Shown: one piece after another, positions 8,021 through 16,809 of the stretch | Layout of the letters: every line of letters starts with the position of its first letter | Numbering within the stretch: the first letter of the stretch is position 1 | Origin: Betaproteobacteria bacterium | GTDB lineage: Bacteria; Pseudomonadota; Gammaproteobacteria; Burkholderiales; Casimicrobiaceae | Assembly: GCA_016717855.1 (NCBI GenBank) | Contig: JADKEV010000017.1 | Location: forward strand, 1-64,000 | DNA length: 64,000 bases | Reading direction: 5' to 3' | The notes under the pieces: model-generated | Database searches by the model: none | What the model was told of the DNA's origin: nothing | What the model saw: the letters and a program-made list of their open reading frames with translations, nothing else | Program-made: the position numbers and the translations under genes

Positions 8021-8608
8021 TCAGGCCGCGCCGCTGTCGTCACCAATGAGAATCTTGGTGTCGTTGGCGAAGTATTTGTACGGGGGAATCTCGAGGTTGA
8101 TCGGCGCCGGGACGCCCTTGAACACGCGGCCCGCGTAGTCGAACTTCGAGCCGTGGCAGGGGCAGTAGAAGCCTTCGCCGTCGTCGGTCACTTCGGGCCG
8201 GAACGTCGGGGAGCAGCCCAGGTGGGTGCAGATGCCGACCATCACCAGCAGCTCGGGCCTGCTCGCGCGCGACCGGAATTCGTTCTGCGCGTACTCGGGC
8301 TGCTGCTTGTTCGTCGACTTGGGATCGGCCACCTTGTCGTCCAGCTTCTTCAGCGAGTCCAGCATCGCCTTGGAGCGGTTCACGATCCAGACGACCTTGC
8401 CGCGCCACTCGACGTCGAGCTTCTGGCCGGGTTCGAGCTTGCTGATGTCCACCTCGATCGGCGCGCCGGCGGCCTTCGCCCGCTCCGATGGTTGCAGGCT
8501 GAACACAAAAGGCAATGCGGCCGCGACGGACCCGACCCCGCCCACCACGGCGGTGGTGGTGACGAGAAAACGGCGTCGCTTGCTGTCGACTGTGGGTGGG
8601 TTACTCAC
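8021..8608 (-). CDS. petA: Rieske iron-sulfur subunit of the bc1 complex
   Basis: A protein of 195 residues carrying the 2Fe-2S centre. The N-terminus has KRRRF followed by a hydrophobic anchor (about 15-36), the pattern of an uncleaved Tat signal; tatABC is also in this window. The cluster boxes are CTHLGC (C127, H129, C132) and CPCHGS (C149, C151, H152). By homology C127, H129, C149 and H152 bind the cluster and C132-C151 form a disulfide. It is the first gene of petABC, behind a good promoter. Confidence 0.97.
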   Translation of the reverse strand: MSNPPTVDSKRRRFLVTTTAVVGGVGSVAAALPFVFSLQPSERAKAAGAPIEVDISKLEPGQKLDVEWRGKVVWIVNRSKAMLDSLKKLDDKVADPKSTNKQQPEYAQNEFRSRASRPELLVMVGICTHLGCSPTFRPEVTDDGEGFYCPCHGSKFDYAGRVFKGVPAPINLEIPPYKYFANDTKILIGDDSGAA

Positions 8609-8662
8609 TATGATTCCCCATGGAAGGCGTTGGTATGGAAGCGTTGTCGGTCAAACCCGACA

Positions 8663-8691
8663 ATTATAGCGATTTGGCGACCGGAACGGAA
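8663..8691 (-). promoter_or_regulatory. candidate sigma-70 promoter of petABC
   Basis: On the minus strand a perfect TATAAT (8668-8663) lies 55 bases upstream of the petA start. A TTCCGT -35-like hexamer lies at the ideal 17-base spacing. The -10 is convincing and the -35 is weak. Confidence 0.55.
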
Positions 8692-8789
8692 GCTTTATGT
8701 AGCTAAGTTACTGATAAGGTATTGATTTTCGTTACTTCACGTGCGACTGCACACGGAATTCACCGACGAAACCGTACACCGTCGAAACC

Positions 8790-8930
8790 GTAGGATGGGT
8801 GGAGCGAAGCGATACCCATCATCGTAGGAACGCACCAATTCGCGGGAACGCCGCCGTGCCTTATGGGGCAACATTCGGCCACCGCGCTTCGAATTGGCCG
8901 ATGGGTATCGCTTCGCTCCACCCATCCTAC
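8790..8930. repeat. intergenic inverted-repeat element, copy 1
   Basis: A 31-base terminal sequence (GTAGGATGGGTGG ... GATACCCATC, 8790-8820) is repeated in exact inverse orientation at 8900-8930. A 79-base centre carries a further inner inverted repeat (CCAATTCG/CGAATTGG), so the whole 141 bases could fold as one long hairpin. It encodes no transposase. The rest of the 8609-9054 gap holds only the petA promoter and the upstream region of the protease gene. Related copies are at 21403, 28196 and 33993. Confidence 0.9.
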
Positions 8931-9054
8931 GGCCTTCCCATCCTCCAGCCCCCTGCAACCAATTCCCCGCCCACTTCGTTAAGATCGAGGCTGGATTACC
9001 CCGGAATCATCCCCAAATAGCAGCCATTCGGCCTTGTCCGAGGACATTTTCACC

Positions 9055-10236
9055 ATGCGTCGACTCTGGTTGATCTTCGCGCAGGCCTGCACAATCGCCC
9101 TGGCGCTGCTGTTCGTTGTCACTACCCTCAGGCCCGAGTGGCTGTCTCGCGCGGGCCGTCCCGGCAACGTCGTGCTGTTCCAGGAACAGCCGGCCGCCCC
9201 CGCGGTGCAGGTCGCCGCAGCCGGCGGCGCGCCGCATCAGATCAGCTACGCGGAGGCGGTGAAGAAGGCCATCCCGTCGGTCGTCAACCTCTACTCCAGC
9301 AAGGAATTCCGGTCGCGGGCGCCGATGCTCTCGGATCCGCTGCTGCGGCGCTTCTTCGGCCAGCGCCTGGATCCCGGCCCGCAGAAGACCTTCAGCCTGG
9401 GCTCCGGCGTGATCGTCAGCGCCCAGGGCTACATACTGACCAACAATCATGTGGTCGAAGGCGCCGACACCATCGACCTGGTGATGGCCGACGGGCGCAA
9501 GCTCACCGGCAAGATCGTCGGCACCGACCCGGATACCGACATCGCGGTGCTCAAGGTCGATGCCGACAACCTGCCGGCGATCATCCTGGGCAACGACGAG
9601 CAACTGCAGGTGGGCGACCCGGTGCTGGCGATCGGCAACCCGTTCGGCGTCACCAACACCGTGACCTCGGGCATCGTCAGCGCGCTGGGGCGCAATCGCC
9701 TGGGCATCAACGAATTCGAGAACTTCATCCAGACCGATGCGGCGATCAATCCGGGCAACTCCGGCGGCGCGCTGATCGACCGCAATGGCAACCTGATCGG
9801 CATCAACACCGCGATCTACTCCCGTACCGGGGGCACGATGGGCATCGGGTTCGCGATCCCGATCAGCCTCGCCAAGCCGATCATGGAGCAGATCATCCAG
9901 ACCGGCCAGGTCACGCGCGGCTACATGGGCGTCGTCTTCAGTGAGCTGACCCCGCAGGCGGTGCAAGCGCTCGACGCCAAGTCAGACAAGGGCGTCCTGA
10001 TCCGCGAAGTGGTGCCGGGCAGTCCGGCGGAGCGCGCCGGACTGAAGAGCGGCGACATCGTGGTCGGGGTCAACGGCAAGTCCACTGACGATGCGGCGTC
10101 GCTGCGCAACCAGATCAGCGTCCTGCCGCCCGGCAGCAGGACACCGCTGCGCGTGGCGCGCGGTCCCAACGAGGTTACGCTCGAGGTCGAAGTCGCCAAG
10201 CGGCCCCGGCAGCCGATGCGGGCGCCGGAGGAGTAG
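9055..10236 (+). CDS. membrane-anchored HtrA-family serine protease with one PDZ domain
   Basis: A protein of 393 residues from the ATG at 9055, preceded by GAGGA about 10 bases upstream; an in-frame TTG at 9034 is less likely. An uncleaved N-terminal anchor lies at about 5-25. The trypsin-like domain has the full catalytic triad: H132 (TNNHVVEG), D162 (DTDIAVLKVD) and S236 (GNSGGALID). One PDZ domain follows (about 290-385). A single PDZ plus an anchor is the DegS layout, so the protein probably acts in the periplasm in envelope stress. In betaproteobacteria such genes are often named degQ or algW; no rseA or sigma-E gene is nearby. It stands alone. Confidence 0.92.
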   Translation: MRRLWLIFAQACTIALALLFVVTTLRPEWLSRAGRPGNVVLFQEQPAAPAVQVAAAGGAPHQISYAEAVKKAIPSVVNLYSSKEFRSRAPMLSDPLLRRFFGQRLDPGPQKTFSLGSGVIVSAQGYILTNNHVVEGADTIDLVMADGRKLTGKIVGTDPDTDIAVLKVDADNLPAIILGNDEQLQVGDPVLAIGNPFGVTNTVTSGIVSALGRNRLGINEFENFIQTDAAINPGNSGGALIDRNGNLIGINTAIYSRTGGTMGIGFAIPISLAKPIMEQIIQTGQVTRGYMGVVFSELTPQAVQALDAKSDKGVLIREVVPGSPAERAGLKSGDIVVGVNGKSTDDAASLRNQISVLPPGSRTPLRVARGPNEVTLEVEVAKRPRQPMRAPEE

Positions 10237-10260
10237 CCGGAACGCCCGCGGGCGGCGGAT

Positions 10261-10467
10261 TCAATCCCGGAACACGAACAGCGCGCCGCACAGTCCGCAG
10301 CCGATGGCGTAGAGCAGCCAGATCTGCGAGACGAAGTAGGGAAAGGTCATCAGGCTGACGCCGATCAGCATCGGCTTCCACTCGGCGGACTTCTTGCCGT
10401 AAATGACCGCAGCCATGCCGATTACACCGAAGAGCAGGGAGCCGAAGAGTTCGGCGGGACTGGGCAT
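10261..10467 (-). CDS. small integral membrane protein, unknown function
   Basis: A protein of 68 residues with two or three hydrophobic segments (about 6-22, 33-50 and 53-66) and the short basic turn YGKKSAEWKP between the first two. Similar proteins are often labelled amino-acid transport protein in databases without support; I would not adopt that. It lies 21 bases after a DUF2721 gene on the same strand and is convergent with the protease gene. Confidence 0.7.
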   Translation of the reverse strand: MPSPAELFGSLLFGVIGMAAVIYGKKSAEWKPMLIGVSLMTFPYFVSQIWLLYAIGCGLCGALFVFRD

Positions 10468-10488
10468 GGGAAAACCGGGGGCGCGGCC

Positions 10489-10923
10489 TCAGCGGAATAT
10501 GTGCTTGCCGCCGGTGACGGCGAGAAACACTTCGCGCAGGAACACGAGCAGGCAGACTATCAGCAGGAACATGGCCAGGATGAAGAACACGGCCACCGCC
10601 TTGGCCAGATCCACCGCTACGAGCGCGCCGATGAAGGCGCTGGCAACCACCAGGCAGACCGACAGCGCGCCCAGGACGGCGGCGAGGATCGCGAAATAAA
10701 TCAGCTTGACGCGGCGCGCGATCAACGCGAGTTCGGCACGGGTCTCCGCGGGCGAACCCTCCGCACCGCCCTGCTTCCGTTCGGTGAGGACCCGGCGGCG
10801 ATCCACGATGCGGCCCAGCCGGTTGTTGAGCGCCGTGATCAGGGTGGCGATCGCGGTCAGCAGGAACACCGGCGCGACGGCCATCTGGATTACCCGCGCG
10901 ATGTCGGAGACGTGCGATTCCAT
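10489..10923 (-). CDS. DUF2721 membrane protein
   Basis: A protein of 144 residues. An N-terminal amphipathic stretch and helix (IARVIQMAVAPVFLLTAIATLI) is followed by the conserved NRLGRIVDRRRVL motif, a charged cytoplasmic loop, and two strong membrane helices (about 75-97 and 102-125). This matches the DUF2721 family; the function is not known. It is downstream of tatC by 34 bases and may be the penultimate gene of the long his-tat transcription unit. Confidence 0.85.
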   Translation of the reverse strand: MESHVSDIARVIQMAVAPVFLLTAIATLITALNNRLGRIVDRRRVLTERKQGGAEGSPAETRAELALIARRVKLIYFAILAAVLGALSVCLVVASAFIGALVAVDLAKAVAVFFILAMFLLIVCLLVFLREVFLAVTGGKHIFR

Positions 10924-10957
10924 GCGTAGGGCCCCTTGGTGCGCTCGGAGCGGCCGG

Positions 10958-11785
10958 TCACTTGTTCCGCTTGGCCTCGGCTTCAGCGGCGTCGAGTTCC
11001 TTTTCCATCTCCGCGTCGGTCATCGCCTTCTTTTCTTCGTCGGTCAGCGGCTTGCCCAGGAATCCGGCCAGGATGATCCCCAGTTCGTACAGGATGCATA
11101 GAGGTATGGCCAGCGCCAGCTGCGAGAACACGTCCGGCGGGGTCACGATCGCGGCGACGACGAAGATCGCGACGATCACGTAGCGCCGGATTTCCTTGAG
11201 CTGCGGAACGGTCACCGCTCTGATCTTGACCAGCAGCACTTCGACCACCGGCACTTCGAACGCGATGCCGAAGACGATGAACATGGTCAGCACGAAGTTG
11301 AAGTACTTGTCGATATCAGTGGCCATGGTCACGCCCACCGGCGTGAAATCGGCGAAGAACTTGAACGCCATCGGAAAAACCAGGAAGTAGGCGAACGCCA
11401 TCCCGACGAAGAACAGCAGCGTACTGCTGAACAGCAGCGGGACGACCAGGCGCTTTTCGTGCTGGTAGAGGCCGGGTGCGACGAACGCCCACATCTGGTA
11501 GAGCACGTAGGGCAGCGCGATCATGAACGCGACCAGCATCGACACCTTGACCGGGACGAAGAAGGTTGTCGTCACGTCGGTGGCAATCATCGAGGCGCCC
11601 GCCGGCAGCACCGCCAGCAGCGGCTTGGCGAGGAAACTGTAGATGTCCTTGGTCCAGTAGGCGACGCACAGGAAGATCACCAGCACCGCGCCGATCGCAC
11701 GCACCAGGCGCGTGCGCAACTCGACCAGGTGCGAAATGAATGTTTCCTGCGCGGCTTCGGGATCGGTCATGGGGTCCGCCGCCAT
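10958..11785 (-). CDS. tatC: Sec-independent translocase TatC
   Basis: A protein of 275 residues with the TatC signature: the N-terminal FISHLVELRTRLVRAIGA motif, six membrane helices, and a long charged cytoplasmic tail (about 245-275). With TatB it forms the receptor for twin-arginine signal peptides. The ATG overlaps the tatB stop by one base, so translation is probably coupled. The Rieske protein encoded in this window is a probable client. Confidence 0.97.
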   Translation of the reverse strand: MAADPMTDPEAAQETFISHLVELRTRLVRAIGAVLVIFLCVAYWTKDIYSFLAKPLLAVLPAGASMIATDVTTTFFVPVKVSMLVAFMIALPYVLYQMWAFVAPGLYQHEKRLVVPLLFSSTLLFFVGMAFAYFLVFPMAFKFFADFTPVGVTMATDIDKYFNFVLTMFIVFGIAFEVPVVEVLLVKIRAVTVPQLKEIRRYVIVAIFVVAAIVTPPDVFSQLALAIPLCILYELGIILAGFLGKPLTDEEKKAMTDAEMEKELDAAEAEAKRNK

Positions 11786-12321
11786 CAGCGGATAGTCTGT
11801 TCAGGGAAAAGCGAAATCTGCGCCGGCCTGTCCGCGGAGGGCGCCGGTACCGCCGGGGCGGATGCTGGAGCAGCCGCGGGAGAGACCGGGGACGGCTCCG
11901 GCGCCGCCTGGAACGCCGGAGCGGGCGCTGGCGCCGGGGGCGGCAGCACGCCGGGGTCCCAGGCCGGCGTGGACGGCGGCGCCACCACCGGTGTGGCCGC
12001 CGCGTCCGCCACAAGCGCAGGCGTCACGCCGTCATGCAACTGCTTTTCCATGTCGTGCACCGCCGACTGCACTTCGGCGCCGGCCGTGGACACCTGCTCC
12101 TGGACGCCGCGCGCGGCGTCCTGCATCTGTGTCTGGAGCTTGCGCAATTCATCCAGCTCCATCTCGCGGTTGACCTCGGCCTTCACGTCGTTGACGTAGC
12201 GCTGCGCGCGGCCGAGCAGCGTGCCGATCGTGCGCGCGACCTTGGGCAGCCGCTCGGGGCCGATGACGACCAGCGCGACGACCATGATCACTGCGATTTC
12301 AGAAATGCCGATGTCGAACAT
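11785..12321 (-). CDS. tatB: Sec-independent translocase TatB
   Basis: A protein of 178 residues. The short N-terminal helix (about 3-20) runs into the GPERLP hinge with the conserved glutamate that marks TatB, then a long amphipathic helix (to about 95). The last 80 residues are alanine/proline-rich and low in complexity, as is usual for betaproteobacterial TatB. It acts with TatC in signal-peptide recognition. It follows tatA after 167 bases in which I see no gene. Confidence 0.95.
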   Translation of the reverse strand: MFDIGISEIAVIMVVALVVIGPERLPKVARTIGTLLGRAQRYVNDVKAEVNREMELDELRKLQTQMQDAARGVQEQVSTAGAEVQSAVHDMEKQLHDGVTPALVADAAATPVVAPPSTPAWDPGVLPPPAPAPAPAFQAAPEPSPVSPAAAPASAPAVPAPSADRPAQISLFPEQTIR

Positions 12322-12488
12322 GAGCGATCAATTGGGGGCGTTGACTTGCCGGTGGAAATGGCGGCTGCCCGCGCGACACGCCCCGGCTGCGGCGGGCCGG
12401 ATGCAGGCGGTCCGGAAGCGGAGCTCTGCCCCGGGGAATGCACGGCCTGGCATGGCGCCGACCTCTCCGGAGGAGAGGAACCCGCAGT

Positions 12489-12716
12489 TCAGACCTTGGA
12501 TGAAGTTTCCTTCTTCGCCTCGACGTCGATCGTCTGGCCGGAAACCTGGGGTGGCGGCGACGCCGCCGCGGCCTCGTCGCCCGTCTTCATCCCGTCCTTG
12601 AAGCCCTTGACCGCGGTCCCGAGGTCCGAGCCGACGTTCTTGAGCTTCTTGGTGCCGAAAATCACCAGCACGATCACCAGTACGATCAACCAATGCCAGA
12701 TGCTGAATGAGCCCAT
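12489..12716 (-). CDS. tatA: Sec-independent translocase TatA
   Basis: A protein of 75 residues from the ATG at 12716, which has an AGGAG site about 7 bases upstream; a longer frame to 12791 lacks one and overlaps hinT. It has an N-terminal helix (SIWHWLIVLVIVLVIFG), the TatA hinge FGTKKL, an amphipathic helix (NVGSDLGTAVKGFKDGMK) and an acidic/alanine-rich tail. TatA multimerises to form the translocation path. It is the first of tatABC, 34 bases after hinT. Confidence 0.95.
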   Translation of the reverse strand: MGSFSIWHWLIVLVIVLVIFGTKKLKNVGSDLGTAVKGFKDGMKTGDEAAAASPPPQVSGQTIDVEAKKETSSKV

Positions 12717-12750
12717 TGTGAATCTCCTGCCTTGAAAACGTCCTGGCGGT

Positions 12751-13104
12751 CTACCGCGAAACCATCGACCCGAGCGGATCGGGCCCGCCAATGACGTGAA
12801 TATGGATATGGTACACGTCCTGCCGCCCGACGCGCCCGGTGTTGATGATCGTCCGCCAGCCGTCGGTCAGTCCCTGCGACCTGGCCATCTCCGGAATCCG
12901 GCTCATGATGCGACCGAGCACTTCGGCATGATCCAGCTTGACTTCCGCCAGCGACGGGATGTGCGTCTTCGGAATTACCATGAAATGCACCGGCGCCACC
13001 GGGTGAATGTCATGAAAGGCGAGCATCGCGTCGTCTTCATAGACCTTCTTCGACGGCAGCTCGCCGCTGGCTATCCTGCAAAAAACACACTTTTCGTCGC
13101 GCAT
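12751..13104 (-). CDS. hinT: HIT-family purine nucleoside phosphoramidase
   Basis: A protein of 117 residues with the histidine-triad motif YHIHIHVIGG near the C-terminus and the CVFCRIASGELPSKKVYEDD N-terminal segment typical of HinT. By family it hydrolyses adenosine 5'-phosphoramidates in the cytoplasm. It sits between hisE and tatA, a conserved betaproteobacterial position whose meaning is unclear. Confidence 0.93.
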   Translation of the reverse strand: MRDEKCVFCRIASGELPSKKVYEDDAMLAFHDIHPVAPVHFMVIPKTHIPSLAEVKLDHAEVLGRIMSRIPEMARSQGLTDGWRTIINTGRVGRQDVYHIHIHVIGGPDPLGSMVSR

Positions 13105-13107
13105 GCC

Positions 13108-13428
13108 TCAACCGTTTCTGTTTGCCTTTTCGTCCAGACCGGACACGCCTTCGCGCCGCGCCAGTTCGGCCAGCACGTCCTGCGGCCCCAGGCCGCGGCT
13201 GGCCAGCAGCACCAGGCAGTGAAACCACAGGTCGGCGACTTCGTGGACGAGGGACAGTTTATCACCGTCCTTCGCGGCCATCACCGTCTCGGTCGCTTCC
13301 TCGCCGATCTTCTTGAGGATCGCGTTGTCGCCCTTTTGCAGCAGGCTGGCGACGTAGGACGCGTCCGGCGCCGCCGTCTTGCGGGCCTCGATCGCGGCCG
13401 CCACCCGGGCGAGGACGCGGTCATCCAT
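13108..13428 (-). CDS. hisE: phosphoribosyl-ATP diphosphatase (histidine step 2)
   Basis: A protein of 106 residues. It removes pyrophosphate from phosphoribosyl-ATP. The MazG-like helical motif is visible (KKIGEEATETVMAAKDGD, then HEVADLWFHCLVLLA), whose glutamates and aspartate bind magnesium. I chose the ATG at 13428, which overlaps the end of hisI by 8 bases (ATGGATGA), rather than the longer frame from 13461. It is separate from hisI here, not fused as in enterobacteria. Confidence 0.95.
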   Translation of the reverse strand: MDDRVLARVAAAIEARKTAAPDASYVASLLQKGDNAILKKIGEEATETVMAAKDGDKLSLVHEVADLWFHCLVLLASRGLGPQDVLAELARREGVSGLDEKANRNG

Positions 13429-13803
13429 AAATATCCTTCGGGTCCTTGAGCACGGGTTCAACCTCGCGCCACGCCTTGCCGTCCAGCCGCAGGAAAAAGC
13501 AGCTGTGCCGCCCGGTGTGGCAGGCGATCCCGCCCTTCTGCTCGACCTTGAGCACGACCGCGTCCTGGTCGCAATCCAGCAGGATTTCCTTCACCTTCTG
13601 CACGTGGCCCGATTCCTCGCCCTTGCGCCAGAGCTTCTTGCGCGAGCGCGACCAGTAGACGGCCTCGCCGGTCTGCGCCGTCAACTTGAGCGCCTCGCGA
13701 TTCAGCCATGCCAGCGTCAGGATCTTGTTGGTGCCAGCCTCCTGCGTGACGACGGGAATCAGGCCATCGCCGGACCAGTTGACCTTGTTCAACCACGCTT
13801 CGC

Positions 13804-13813
<10 letters not shown>
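13421..13813 (-). CDS. hisI: phosphoribosyl-AMP cyclohydrolase (histidine step 3)
   Basis: A protein of 130 residues. It opens the adenine ring of phosphoribosyl-AMP. The family motifs AWLNREAL, YWSRSRKKLWRKGEESGH and the metal-binding DCDQDAVVL and CHTGRHSCF are all present. It overlaps hisF by 10 bases upstream and hisE by 8 downstream, so the three are probably translationally coupled. Confidence 0.96.
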
Positions 13814-14573
<760 letters not shown>

Positions 14574-14574
<1 letters not shown>

Positions 14575-15302
14575 TACTTGCAGGCGGCGACCGCAGCCTT
14601 GAAGTCGAGCGTGCCTTCGTACAGCGAGCGCCCGGCGATCGCGCCCATGATGCCTTCGCCCTCCACCGCCTTCAGCGCCAGGATGTCAGCCACCGTGTGG
14701 ATGCCACCGCTGGCGATCACGGGGATGGTCAGCACGCGGGCCAGGTTGACCGTCGCCTCGACGTTGACCCCGGTGAGCATGCCGTCGCGGCCGATGTCGG
14801 TGTAGACCACCGCCTCGACGCCGTAGCCTTCGAATTTCTTGGCCAGGTCGATCACGTCGTGCTTGGTCATCTTCGACCAGCCGTCGGTGGCGACCTTGCC
14901 TTCCCGCGCGTCGAGGCCGACGATGACCTGCCCCGGAAAGGCGTTGCACGCGTCATGCAGGAAACCCGGATTCTTGACCGCGGCGGTGCCGATGATCACC
15001 CACGATATCCCGTCGTCGAGATAGCGCTCGATGGTGTCGAGGTCGCGGATGCCGCCGCCCAGCTGCAGCTTGACGTCCGGCCCGACGGCTTCGACGATGG
15101 CCTTGATCGAGGGTTCGTTTTCCGGCCTGCCCGCGAAGGCGCCGTTCAGGTCGACGATGTGGATGCGCGTGGCGCCCTGCTCGCGCCAGTGCCGGGCCAT
15201 GGCGGCAGGATCTTCGGAAAACACCGTAGCCGCCTGCATGTCGCCCTGCTGCAGGCGCACGCAGTGACCGTCTTTCAAATCGATGGCGGGGATGACCAGC
15301 AT
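14574..15302 (-). CDS. hisA: ProFAR isomerase (histidine step 4)
   Basis: A protein of 242 residues, starting MLVIPAIDLKDGHCVRLQQG; the frame stays open much further upstream but the family start is the ATG at 15302. It is a half-barrel-duplicated TIM barrel related to HisF. Catalytic Asp8 is in AIDLKDG and the second Asp is in the VVYTDIGRDG segment. It lies 82 bases after hisH, a gap in which I see no feature. Confidence 0.96.
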
Positions 15303-15384
15303 TGGGGACCCACAACGGTTGTCAAAGGGCGGGTGTCGAATCGATAGCGATGGCGGGGAGGATCCTGGCGTGCCGTCGGATCGC

Positions 15385-16035
15385 TCAGGCGTTCCACGAC
15401 ACGAAGTTGGAGAGTAGCCGCAGGCCGGCGGTCGAACTTTTTTCCGGATGGAACTGCACGGCAAAGAGTGTAGCGCGCCCGATGGCGCAAGTAAACGGCT
15501 CCCGCGCGTCGGGATACGCGACAAGTCCGGTGACCAGGTCCATCTCCCGCGGGACCGGGTAGTAGCTGTGCGCGAAGTAGAAGCGCGTGTGGTCGGCGAT
15601 TCCCGCCCACAATGGGTGCGCGCGCGCCTGCCGCACCGGGCTCCAGCCCATGTGCGGGACTTTCTGCCTTTGGCCTTGCGCATCGGTCATCTTCGCCGGA
15701 TCGAAGCGCACGACCGTGCCGCGATAGACGCCGAGGCAGGGCGTCGGGCCTTCCTCGCTGACGTCGAACAGCATCTGCAGGCCCAGGCAGATGCCCAGGA
15801 ACGGCTTGGAGTTGGCCGCCGCGATCACCGCTTCACGCAGTCCGCTGGCATTGAGCGCCGCCATGGTGTCGGGCATCGCCGCCTGTCCGGGAACGACCAC
15901 GCGCCGCGCATCGTGCACGTCTTGCGCGTCGCTGGTGATCTCGATGCGCGCGTCCGGCGCCACGAAGCGCAGCGCGTTGTGCACCGAGCGCAGGTTGCCC
16001 ATGCCGTAATCCACGATGGCGACGTCGAGTGTCAT
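15385..16035 (-). CDS. hisH: imidazole glycerol phosphate synthase, glutaminase subunit
   Basis: A class-I glutamine amidotransferase of 216 residues. The nucleophile is C83 in GICLGLQML. The His and Glu of the triad are in the FAVQFHPEKS segment. The N-terminal IVDYGMGNLRSV is the family hallmark. The start codon directly abuts a repeat pair (16036-16099), and no Shine-Dalgarno sequence is visible upstream. A downstream start at M12 is unlikely because it would remove the first strand. Confidence 0.95.
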   Translation of the reverse strand: MTLDVAIVDYGMGNLRSVHNALRFVAPDARIEITSDAQDVHDARRVVVPGQAAMPDTMAALNASGLREAVIAAANSKPFLGICLGLQMLFDVSEEGPTPCLGVYRGTVVRFDPAKMTDAQGQRQKVPHMGWSPVRQARAHPLWAGIADHTRFYFAHSYYPVPREMDLVTGLVAYPDAREPFTCAIGRATLFAVQFHPEKSSTAGLRLLSNFVSWNA

Positions 16036-16129
16036 GTTGGGGTCAGGGTCAGGATTCCGGCGCGGCGGGCGTCACGTTGGGGTCAGAGTCAGGATTCCGC
16101 GGAGACAGCGCACACCCGGGTCAGACCCC
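16036..16129. repeat. repeat pair between hisB and hisH
   Basis: A 24-base unit starting GTTGGGGTCAG and ending CAGGATTCCG occurs at 16036-16059 and 16076-16099 with one mismatch. A related palindrome, GGGTCAGACCCC, lies at 16118-16129. Units of this type recur beside REP-associated transposase genes in many proteobacteria (general knowledge); no such gene is in the window. The block occupies the hisH translation-initiation region. Confidence 0.75.
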
Positions 16130-16160
16130 GGCAACCACGCCCGGGGCGCGCGCCAGGGCG

Positions 16161-16763
16161 TCAGAGCGCGCCCTTGGTCGAGGGCAGCGCGCCGCCCTGC
16201 CGCGGGTCGATTTCCAGCGCCATCCGCAGCGCGCGGGCAAAGGCCTTGAACACGGTCTCGCATTGATGATGCGCGTTGTCGCCGCGCAGGTTGTCGATGT
16301 GCAGCGTCACCAGCGCATGGTTGACGAATCCCTGGAAGAACTCGTGGGCCAGGTCGACATCGAACTGGCCGATCAGCGCGCGGGTGAATGGAACGTGGAA
16401 CTCGAGTCCGGGCCGGCCGGACAGGTCGATGACGACCCGCGACAGCGCTTCGTCGAGCGGCACGTAGGCATGGCCGTAGCGGCGGATGCCCTTCTTGTCG
16501 CCCAGCGCCTGGTTGACCGCCTGCCCCAGCGTGATGCCGATGTCCTCGACCGTGTGGTGGGCGTCGATATGGAGGTCGCCCTTGGCCTGTACGACCAGAT
16601 CGACCAGGCCGTGGCGGACCAGCTGGTCGAGCATGTGGTCGAGAAACGGCACGCCGGAATCGAGTTGCCCCACGCCGGTCCCGTCGAGGTTGACCTCGAC
16701 CCTGATCTGCGTTTCCCTGGTGTTGCGTTCGATGGCGGCCTTGCGGCCTGATGCGGCTTGCAT
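16161..16763 (-). CDS. hisB: imidazoleglycerol-phosphate dehydratase
   Basis: A monofunctional HisB of 200 residues, without the phosphatase domain found in enterobacteria. Metal-binding motifs are visible: DHMLDQLVRHGL, IDAHHTVEDIGI, and NAHHQCETVFKAFARAL near the C-terminus. I chose the ATG at 16763 (MQAASGRKAAIERNT...), since the preceding residues of the longer frame do not resemble the family. It lies 46 bases after hisC. Confidence 0.96.
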   Translation of the reverse strand: MQAASGRKAAIERNTRETQIRVEVNLDGTGVGQLDSGVPFLDHMLDQLVRHGLVDLVVQAKGDLHIDAHHTVEDIGITLGQAVNQALGDKKGIRRYGHAYVPLDEALSRVVIDLSGRPGLEFHVPFTRALIGQFDVDLAHEFFQGFVNHALVTLHIDNLRGDNAHHQCETVFKAFARALRMALEIDPRQGGALPSTKGAL

Positions 16764-16809
16764 GACGGACTCGGTGCTCCGGAAAATCAGTGCGGCGACG
16801 GGTCGATTA

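Noticed and set aside
8799..9020. Short frames in repeat elements (for example starting MGGAQRYPS or MGIAALHPSY)
   Set aside because: The same peptides occur at each element copy because the inverted ends are open in several frames; they are not genes.
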